From positions 18,561,357 to 18,625,356 of the forward strand of contig NC_085140.1 in the NCBI RefSeq assembly GCF_024139115.2: a stretch of DNA of 64,000 bases, written 5' to 3'. Positions 57,295 through 64,000 of this stretch are shown here, piece by piece. The translations under genes were made by a program, and so were the position numbers. Under the pieces are notes generated by a model. It saw only the letters and a list, made by a program, of their open reading frames with translations, ran no database searches and was not told the DNA's origin. Source of the stretch: Armigeres subalbatus. Lineage: Eukaryota > Arthropoda > Insecta > Diptera > Culicidae. Every line of letters starts with the position of its first letter. The first letter of the stretch is position 1.

Positions 57295-58200
57295 GAGAAT
57301 AAGTGTACCAAATCTGGTTGTAATTTATCCTGGGAGTTACACTGAATTGCTCATTTTTTAAAGACAACCCCTTCCCCCATAACTTCCCTTTTTCCCCAAT
57401 GACCCTCCCACCTCCTTTGTTATCTTCTCCTTGGGATAGAAAATGTGTACACCAAATTTGGTTGAAATCGGTCCAGGGAGTTAGGTGTTACACTGAATTG
57501 CTCTTTTTCTAAATACAACCCTTCCCCCTTACCCTCCCTTTTTCCCAATGATCATCCTTTGTTATTTTCTTCTTAGGATAGAGAATGTGTGTACCAAATT
57601 TGGATGAAATCGGTCCAGGGGTTCAAAAGATACACTGAATTGCTTGTTTTCTGAACAATACCCCTCCCTCAGACCCTCCCCTCTTTCCCAAATTACACTT
57701 CCATATGATCGACTACTCTTAGTGAATATGTGTACAAAATTTGGTTGATATGGGTACTGGGGTTGGGAGTTACACTGAATTGCTCGTTTTATAAAGACAA
57801 CCTCCCCCATACCCTCCCTTTTTACAATGACCGCCCCACCCGCTTTGTTATCTTTTCTTTAGGTAGAGAATGTGTGTACCAAAATTGGTTGAAATCGGTC
57901 CAGGGCTTCAGAATTTACTCTGAATTACCCGTTTTCTGAACAATACCCCTCCCTCCAGACCCTCCCCTTTCAAAGATTACACTCGCATATGATTGTTTCC
58001 TTATATTGAATATGTGTACAAAATTTGGTTGAAATCGGTCCTAGGAGATGCAAGTTACACATAATTGTTCGTTTTCTAAACAAAACCCTCCCCTTTTCTA
58101 AATGACCCTCCCACCCCCTTTGTCAACTTCCCCTGAGGATAGAGAACGTGTGTACCAAATTTGGTTGAATTCGGCCAAGTGGTTCAGAAGTAGTTAGCGA
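57295..58200. repeat. Tandem array of about 142-bp units
   Basis: The phrase TGTGTACCAAATTTGGTTGA and variants recur at 57300, 57443, 57585, 57727, 57869, 58011 and 58144, each followed by a CCTCCC-rich stretch. Units alternate between two subtypes (GAGAATGTGTGTACC and GAATATGTGTACAAA), so the repeat may be a 284-bp higher-order unit. Confidence 0.85.
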
Positions 58201-58344
58201 ACATACATACATAGATTGATTTTTATATATATAGAAGAAGATAGATATTTTGAAGAAAACGAACGACTGATCGGTTCATTGCTTTCAACCGATCTGGTTC
58301 GGTGAAAAATTCAACCGAGATCGGTATTATAATTTAAGTGTGTG

Positions 58345-58701
58345 CGTAGCTTTATCATCCACTGAGGCTGAATACATCTCACTCGCAGAATGTTGTCAAG
58401 AATTGAAGTGGATCCAGAACTTATGAAGGATTTCGGTGAAATCGTGAAGTTTCCTATACGAATCTACAAGGATAATCAAAGCTGTATAAAAATGTTAACC
58501 AACCATGGAGAGAAACGATCGAAGCACATAGACACAAAATTCCATTTTATCAAGGATCTAGCTGAACGCAATGAAATAGAAGTAAGTTACTGTCCAACAG
58601 AAACAATGCTTGTGGACATACTCACGAAGCCATTGAATAGAGTAAGATTAGAAACATTTCGTACGAAGATTGGAATTCGACTTGTAAGCGATGAGGAGGA
58701 G
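58345..58701 (+). pseudogene. copia RNase H, C-terminal part, and polypurine tract
   Basis: Continues the RNase H with STEAEYISLAECCQELKW, KDNQSCIKMLTNHGEKRS, KHIDTKFHFIKDL and DILTKPLNRVR, ending DEEE and TGA at the LTR edge; the frame shifts once near 58415. The purine tract GATGAGGAGGAG (58690-58701) would prime plus-strand synthesis. Confidence 0.93.
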
Positions 58702-58881
58702 TGATGGAATCATAGTACTCAACTCGCTTACCAGTTGCTAAACATAGGTCCATTGCTAACAACTAAGTACTTTATTGATAGCAACTTAGATTGCTTAAAC
58801 TAATAACGAAAAAATAAACTCATTCCCAATTGTTCTCTTGATCTGAATGGTTGCCTTTTCATCAGTAAGATACGTCCAACA
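58702..58881 (+). repeat. 3' LTR of the copia element
   Basis: 180 bp, TG...CA; followed by the ATAAT target duplication (58882-58886). It differs from the 5' LTR mainly by short insertions (for example ACTC near 58717) and scattered substitutions. Confidence 0.95.
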
Positions 58882-58886
58882 ATAAT

Positions 58887-60298
58887 GTACATATTCACAT
58901 ATGAGTTTTCATAACATTGTAAATTAATGTCCATTAATGTCGGGTGGTTTAATCCCCGGAATATAGGCAATTAACTTTGATTGAACTGAATAGTGAATAT
59001 TGATTATATTATAGATAGATAAGAGGACCCTAAACATTCAGGGAAGCCGAAGAAGCATAGCACCCTAATCTAAGACCGCCGAAGAGGAAGCTCTGCAACC
59101 AATAATGGCGCAACGCAATAATGGTTGTAACTTCGCAGGAAGAAAATTTGCATTTTACAAGCAATAATTTGAAACACATGGGCTATCGGATAACAATTTA
59201 TGTGTGATTAAAATTTCGATTTTTCTTAGAAAAAATTGTCTTTTGAACGGTTTATTACGGTATCATTTTTTTTCTAGTTCAGTATCAGAAACCTTACCGA
59301 GAAGGTGTGTAATTATATCGCATGGAACTTTTACTCGTCTACGCCACTGTAAGTACATCATGCACCCAGCAGTAATGTCCTTCTATCTGTTTCTCTTCCA
59401 AGTTCTGACTAATGCGGAGGGGCAGACTTAATGATTAAGTACTAACTCTAGCTAATCATAATTTGATATCTTTCTTATCTATTGAGTAAACGTTGGTTTA
59501 TATGATATTTACTCTTTTCGGTGTAAGTTGAGGTCCGCTATCACATTGACAGAACTACATAGTTTAATGGCGATCTGATATATCGCGTACCATTACGCGA
59601 GTGATTTCTCATTTTGTCACATTCTAATTCACACACGCTCGCTCAAGCATTATCATCTCGCTGTCTTTAAAGCACTTTATGGTCCGTTGGTTTCCTGAGT
59701 TTCTTATTCTATCTAGTTGGAGTAGATTGTGATTGTTTCTTGTTTGAATCAGATCATATAGTCTCAATGTTTATGTTTTTTGAAATCGCATTCAAACCCG
59801 ATTTTAAATCAAACTGAGCATTCTCAGAGATTTGTTTTCCTTATTTACGATTGGTGTACAAAGTAAAACATGTGCGGTTTTATTATCTGTGAATATTTTA
59901 TCAAGAATATAAATTTGTTTCAGTACAATTATTGTCAAGATAAAGAAAAAGCGATACACAGAAGAAACAAAATGGCCACTTTAAGTCTTTCAAAGAGTCA
60001 AGTGCTTAAATAATACTATAAGAAATGAGAAAAAAATCTAACACATAAAATCTAATATAGACCAACAAGAGGTAACTAATAGTATATAAGAAAATAGTAC
60101 CGCTTTGTCTAATTTGAAAATTCTTCTGAAACGAATTTCGACAAATCGTAATGTGTGAACAAAGCAAAAGAAGGAAGAAATATTTATCACTTCCAGTTTC
60201 CGTATCAAACAAATAAAAATACTTCTCGTTTCCTCGTATGGCACACTGACTGAAGAAGCCCGTGAGTAGGCGGCAATGGAACCAGCCAAGCCAGGCAC
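58887..60298. other. Intergenic, and 3' UTR of the sugar transporter
   Basis: AT-rich with no supported gene. The right part is probably the 3' UTR of the minus-strand transporter. Confidence 0.5.
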
Positions 60299-61679
60299 TT
60301 ACGGAAGCAGCTTGTTCTTCTCCACCGTCAGCAGTTGAGGCTTGGAGTTGTTATTGAGTTGTTGGCCCTCGGCTTCCTGTTGTTTGGATTTCTTCAGCGA
60401 TTTGATGCGGCCTGAGAAATAGTCTTCGATCTCTTGCAACGTTTTGCCCTTGGTCTCCGGCAGGCAGAGGTAGAAGAAGACCGTCCCTGAAAAAGATGCT
60501 TTGTTAGAATTGTGAAGATGCTTCAAAATTCATTGAACCTACCCAAAAACGAGATGCATCCGTACAGAATGAAAGCCCCGTGCCTCTCGAGCAAGTGGGC
60601 CAGGAATGGATAAGTCTTGACGACGATGAAAACAAATATGTGCGCCATACAGGTCGTGAATCCTCCTACGATTCCCCGCACCTTCATTGGGTACAATTCG
60701 CCGATCATGACCCATGGTACTACCAGGAAGCCAAGTGTGCAGGTGATGGTGAATATGAAGATACATGCTACTGGGAACCATGTTGCAGTGGGGGCGATCG
60801 GAGGAACGGCCATTTCCCAGGTCTTCTTGTAGTACAGGTACGTTCCTAAACCAATCATCGTGACACCACATCCAATGCCAGAAATGAACGTCAATGGACG
60901 CCGACCACACCTTCTGAGCAATATTGCGGCCAAGATTGTGAAGATGAATCGAACAACTCCAAGCATTATAGTACACGTGTACTTATCCATTGTGGTGCCA
61001 GAATCTTGGAAAATCTCCACAGCGTAGAAGGTGATTGTGTTGACGCCGCTGAACTGGTACATCATGAAGTAGAGGGTCAAAATTCCAAAAGGCTTCAGGC
61101 AGGATGGATGCAGTAGAGCTTGGATTGTCTCTTTCGGCGACATTTTCTTCTTTTGGTTACTTTTCTGGGCAAACGTTTGCAGTTGCGTAACTTCTTTCTC
61201 CAGGTTGTACGTGGAACCTCTCAGTTTGGCTAAACTCTTTAGTGCCTGATCTGGTTTGTTCTTGGATACGAGATAATTTGGGGTCTCCGGCATGAACAAC
61301 ATCAGTGCAAAGGCCAACACCGGAACACAAGCGGAAATAGCCGAGAGGATCTTCCACGTGGTCACCGCTCCCAGAGTGTACTGAAACAGTACCCCTAAGC
61401 TGATGCCCGTTGATGCCAGTGCACAAAGCATTCCTCGAAGGTGGGGTTGCGTTACTTCTGATGTGTAGACACGGGCCGGGGCTCCAACCATACCGGAACC
61501 GAACCCGGTCAGAATACGTCCCGCATAGATCATTTCCACGTTGGTGGCGCACGCTATGATGATCCAGCCGATAATCATGGGAATTTCCGTTATCAGTAGG
61601 GCCTTCTTGCGTCCAAAGTTGTCCATTACGTAGCCACTGAGAAGGCACCCGATGGGTGTTCCGATCGCTGATAGAGATG
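60299..61679 (-). CDS. Facilitated trehalose/sugar transporter (Tret1-like), C-terminal exons
   Basis: Two exons on the minus strand: 61679-60543 and 60486-60299 (stop TAA), joined across a 56-nt GT-AG intron in phase. They cover most of an MFS sugar transporter of the SLC2 family: IGTPIGCLLSGYVMDNFGRKKAL (end of TM2 and the first G-R-K motif), AGRILTGFGSGMV, the PETPNYLVSKNK signature after TM6, YQFSGVNTITFYAVEIF in TM7, GRRPL, PWVMIGELYP in TM10, and LPETKGKTLQEIEDYFSG after TM12. A short polar cytoplasmic tail ends KNKLLP. An acceptor precedes 61679, so the first exon or exons, with the N-terminus and TM1, lie upstream; I found none in 61680-64000. Insect relatives carry trehalose across the plasma membrane down its gradient; hexose transport is an alternative. 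Confidence 0.9.
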
Positions 61680-62149
61680 CTGGAAGAAAAAGAAAGGAAG
61701 ATATCAGGATTAGATTTGGTCAATGTATTTATTGAATAGTCATTAAGGGATCATTAAGCAGTTAGTCGAAAAAGGGATCGACAAAAGATCGACTTGACAA
61801 ATTTCCATTCTGAGCGATTGCATGATATCGCCTCGACCTGTTGCCTGTTGGACTTTTAAACAGTTTGAGTCTAGTTCTTTCATCAAAAAACCACTTAATA
61901 GAAAGTTCTCAAAGCTGCTATTATTTTTTTCACATTATTTAAAAATAAATTTGTCAAACGTGAAGTTATCATTGATTATCGCAATCAAACTGATATATGA
62001 TCTTTGAATTCTATTTGTGCATCATTCCTGCTAAGGGTAGGCTTCAATACAGAATTACCACTGTTACCACTAATAAATAATGCATGTATTTTTTAACATT
62101 AGGAGATAACATATTTTTATATAACATATTTATTATCTTGTCAATCATT
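61680..62149. other. Intron or upstream region of the transporter, nothing recognised
   Basis: AT-rich. If the missing N-terminal exon lies beyond the window, this and all repeats to 64000 are intronic. Confidence 0.45.
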
Positions 62150-62624
62150 ATATATAAACAGCTAGCAATTATAGTTACCAATGAGGTTAGCTGCATGATT
62201 AGAAAAATCGAATTGATTACGGAGTTTACCAAAAAGCATCTTATGAGGAATCATATCAAACGCTTGGAAAATCGTGGAGATTAAAAACAACAGGCTTATC
62301 ATTATCTATGATAACACGAATTGTCATCAAAAACTTAGTATGGCAGTTTTAAAAGTGTAATTAGGACGAATCCTGATTGACAACTATTAAGAAAGTTATT
62401 TTGCTCAACGTAGCGATATATTTGAAACTTAATAACCCGCTCGAAAACTTGAAACAAATGCTTGAACTTTTCTTAAGTGAACTCGTAAGATTAAAGATTT
62501 TGCACAAGACCAAAACCGTTTATTTCTGCTTTCAACCTTTCCCAACAAAAAAGGTAACTCATTTTATTGTCTCAGTCAATTATTTGACTTAATTAAGGTC
62601 AACTTTCCCAAAGAACACTAGTTT
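62150..62624 (+). pseudogene. Non-LTR RT fragment, copy 1, with inverted 5' part
   Basis: 62158-62312 is the reverse complement of 62627-62783, while 62308-62624 is a direct repeat of 63153-63465. The result is a short retrocopy whose 5' piece is inverted relative to its 3' piece. The 3' piece translates to a degenerate RT motif C region (VAIYLKLNNPLE, then KTKTVYFCF). Confidence 0.7.
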
Positions 62625-63465
62625 AGATAATGATAAGCCTGTTGTTTTTAATCTCCACGATTTTCCAAGCATTTGATACGATTCCTCATAAGGTGCTTTG
62701 TGGTAAACTCCGTAATCAATTCGATTTGTTTTTCTAATCATGCAACTAACCTTATTGGTAACTATAATTGCCAGCTGTTTATAGACATGGAATTATGTCA
62801 GATTTTATTGCCTTTATTTTGGGTTACCTTGGCCCTATTTTGTTTTCTTTATACATATACTAGCAAGAGAAACCCAGCTTTTCCCGGGTGTTGCAAATGT
62901 CACAATGAACTATTTGCAGCACCGCACTCTAGATCAATTTCCGTGCGTTTGTTTTGTTTTCCTCAACAGCTGACTCATAATAGTATTCTAATGATTTTTT
63001 ACATTTCCCCGTTATATTTACCAACTTTTTGTATATACAAACCTTGCGGTTCCCAAAACAAATCGATAAGGGAAAAAATCTTGCAAATCGGTCAACCCGT
63101 TCGCGAGTTAAATCGTCAGGAAGGAAGTCTCAACTCATTTTTATTATATAGATAACACGATGGTTATCAAAAACTTAATATGGCAGTTTTAAAAGTGTAA
63201 TTAGGACGAATCCTGATTGACAACTATTAAGAAAGTTATTTTGCTCAACGTAGCGATATATTTGAAACTTAATAACCCGCTCGAAAACTTGAAACAAATG
63301 CTTGAACTTTTCTTAAGTGAACTCGTAAGATTAAAGATTTTGCACAAGACCAAAACCATTTATTTCTGCTTTCAACCTTTCCCAACAAAAAAGGTAACTC
63401 ATTTTATTGTCTCAGTCAATTATTTGACTTAATTAAGGTCAACTTTCCCAAAGAACACTAGTTTT
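62625..63465 (+). pseudogene. Non-LTR RT fragment, copy 2, with a Helitron inside
   Basis: The plus strand encodes, with frameshifts, AFDTIPHKVLCGKLRNQFD (RT motif A), LIGNYNCQLF and GPILFSLYIY (motif B region). After the Helitron at 62860-63152 it continues with the motif C region shared with copy 1. The ending AACACTAGTT is shared by both copies. The motif order fits a CR1/Jockey-type RT; the clade is not decided. Confidence 0.7.
62860..63152 (-). mobile_element. Nonautonomous Helitron
   Basis: Minus strand: starts TCTATATAATAAAAATGAG, the same 5' end as the Helitron at 54324, and ends with a CCCGGG-containing hairpin and CTAG. It is flanked by A (62859) and T (63153). The interior differs from the 54324 copy. 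Confidence 0.88.
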
Positions 63466-63585
63466 TTACGTCTCTATTTCAAAAATCGAAATAAAAAAAT
63501 GTAGAAGTGTAAACCGGCCTCAAGAATAATCTTGATGTTAGTTTTAAATCGAACGAATCAGTCCAAAACTATATTTCAGCACCTA

Positions 63586-63728
63586 GGGAGCGGGACCATT
63601 TGGGCAGCACCCCCTATTCCCATGTACTAAAACCATGTACTAAAACACAAATAATTCGGCTGTAATGCGTTCGAGTAATGTACGTTGCTGACGGGAATAG
63701 GGGGTGCTGCCCAAATGGTTCTCCACCC
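63586..63728. mobile_element. TA-flanked MITE
   Basis: Ends GGGAGCGGGACCATTTGGGC and, inverted, GGGTGGAGAACCATTTGGGC, then AGCACCCCCTATTCCC in both arms. TA at 63584-63585 and 63729-63730. Confidence 0.85.
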
Positions 63729-64000
63729 TATTTGAATTTTTTGAATTTAGATTTTAAAACTGAGGAAGCGTTAAAACTTGTTTCTTTGGGACTGGGTACC
63801 TAGAATTATTAAAAAAAAAACCAAAATGTTGATGTCGGTGTTATATATTGGCCAATCAAACATGTTGACGAGGGAGTTCAATTCATCATGTTATGTTTCG
63901 TAATAACGAATTTTGGATGCTTCCGTCCGAAGCTCGTGCTTTCATTCTAGCTTAGCATCTTTCGATCAGCTGTAACTCTGATGTTTTAGGGGTAATTGGC

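Larger units (their letters stand above)
56422..58245 (-). mobile_element. Helitron with a tandem-repeat body
   Basis: Minus strand: starts TCTATCTTCTTCTATATATA (near 58245) and ends with a GC hairpin (CCGAGCAAGGCCGGG) and CTAG at 56422. The flanking A and T fit Helitron insertion. It contains a palindromic MITE (56862) and a tandem array of about 142-bp units (57295-58200). A second GC-rich end-like phrase at 57114-57140 suggests an internal duplication of the 3' end. No Rep/Hel ORF. Confidence 0.8.
55584..58342. mobile_element. 2.8-kb CACACTTAAA element, host of a Helitron
   Basis: Ends CACACTTAAAATATATAACC and, inverted, CACACTTAAATTATAATACC. The flanks are TG (55582-55583 and 58343-58344). 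Removal restores the copia codons for KQTCVALSSTEAEY. It is the same family as 31133, which uses TA. The outer parts are rich in ACCGAA/TTCGGT words in both orientations. Of its length, 56422-58245 is a nested Helitron, so its own sequence is about 0.9 kb. Confidence 0.88.
44135..58881 (+). mobile_element. Ty1/copia retrotransposon expanded by nested insertions
   Basis: LTRs (44135-44310 and 58702-58881) are similar throughout, start TGATGGAATC and end CGTCCAACA, and are flanked by ATAAT on both sides (44130-44134 and 58882-58886). Next to the 5' LTR is GGTTATGGGCC, a copia-type primer binding site for an internal part of initiator tRNA-Met. Before the 3' LTR is GATGAGGAGGAG. The order gag, protease, integrase, RT, RNase H is copia-type. 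Five first-level insertions (45662, 46046, 47960, 54324, 55584) account for about 10.5 kb; without them the element would be about 4.2 kb. Stops and frameshifts in gag, protease and RNase H, and loss of the gag zinc knuckle, make it inactive. Confidence 0.95.

Noticed and set aside
60299..60304. GTAAGT-like donor at the end of the sugar transporter
   Set aside because: The frame ends in TAA at exactly this place after a normal-length cytoplasmic tail; reading it as a donor is not needed, though it cannot be excluded.
62377..63432. Duplicate 71-codon ORFs (62377-62592 and 63217-63432) as a gene family
   Set aside because: They are the two direct copies of a degenerate RT fragment; the frame matches RT motif C remnants.
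1..64000. CRISPR arrays, operons, bacterial promoters or attachment sites
   Set aside because: Introns, SINEs, Helitrons and non-LTR elements show eukaryotic nuclear DNA; no regularly spaced short direct repeats are present.
1..64000. Endogenous viral elements of the flavivirus or rhabdovirus type, which are common in Aedes
   Set aside because: No translated frame showed a viral polymerase, nucleoprotein or glycoprotein motif that I recognise; all RT-like frames belong to retrotransposons.

Overview
The window looks like repeat-rich chromosomal DNA of a culicine mosquito, most likely Aedes. Host genes have short, spliced, insect-type exons. The space between them is packed with LOA-, Jockey-, R1- and RTE/I-like non-LTR elements, Ty1/copia and Ty3/gypsy remnants, tRNA-derived SINEs, Helitrons and dozens of small terminal-inverted-repeat (TIR) elements, many inserted in each other. 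Species is inferred from style only; no database was searched. All element boundaries were read by eye.

Host genes, left to right. A secreted pancreatic-type lipase with a PLAT domain (7315-9458, +). A NEK-like protein kinase whose first exon(s) were not found (10637-11417, -). A zeste/Myb-SANT-like DNA-binding protein (33592-34534, +). The U2 snRNP A' protein (36050-37127, -), complete in four exons. eIF3g (39717-42084, +), complete in two coding exons with a transposon-filled intron. The C-terminal exons of a Tret1-like sugar transporter (60299-61679, -). These are unrelated housekeeping or enzyme genes and no pathway links them. Two further small ORFs (13110-13331 + and a two-exon ORF at 14329-14784 -) are weakly supported; the second lies inside a 1.2-kb TIR element.

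Repeat landscape. 1-5.9 kb: LOA-type gag fragment, RT debris, nested MITEs and a dead gypsy pol. 13.9-32.5 kb: almost continuous transposon fragments, including a 2.6-kb hAT-like element, two Jockey 3' fragments around an RTE/I-like RT, a cluster of TA-flanked MITEs, an internally deleted R1-like element inside a foldback, and a MITE split twice by other transposons. 42.4-43.8 kb: another RTE/I-like RT.

The main feature is one copia element, 44135-58881. It has matching LTRs, a PBS, a purine tract and a perfect 5-bp target duplication (ATAAT). About 11 kb of later insertions lie inside it: a 189-bp MITE, a 1.4-kb element with about 90-bp TIRs, a 5.9-kb Jockey element that carries three insertions of its own, a small Helitron, and a 2.8-kb TA-type element that contains a Helitron that contains a palindromic MITE. 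For most layers, removing the insertion plus one target copy restores the interrupted reading frame, so boundaries and relative order can be read with unusual precision.

No CRISPR, operon or bacterial feature is present, and I recognised no endogenous viral element. I did not find a convincing new biological system. The best leads are the nested element, the spliced ORF inside a TIR element, a shared in-frame UAG in two separate RT copies, and a tandem RT pair that looks like a twin-priming event.
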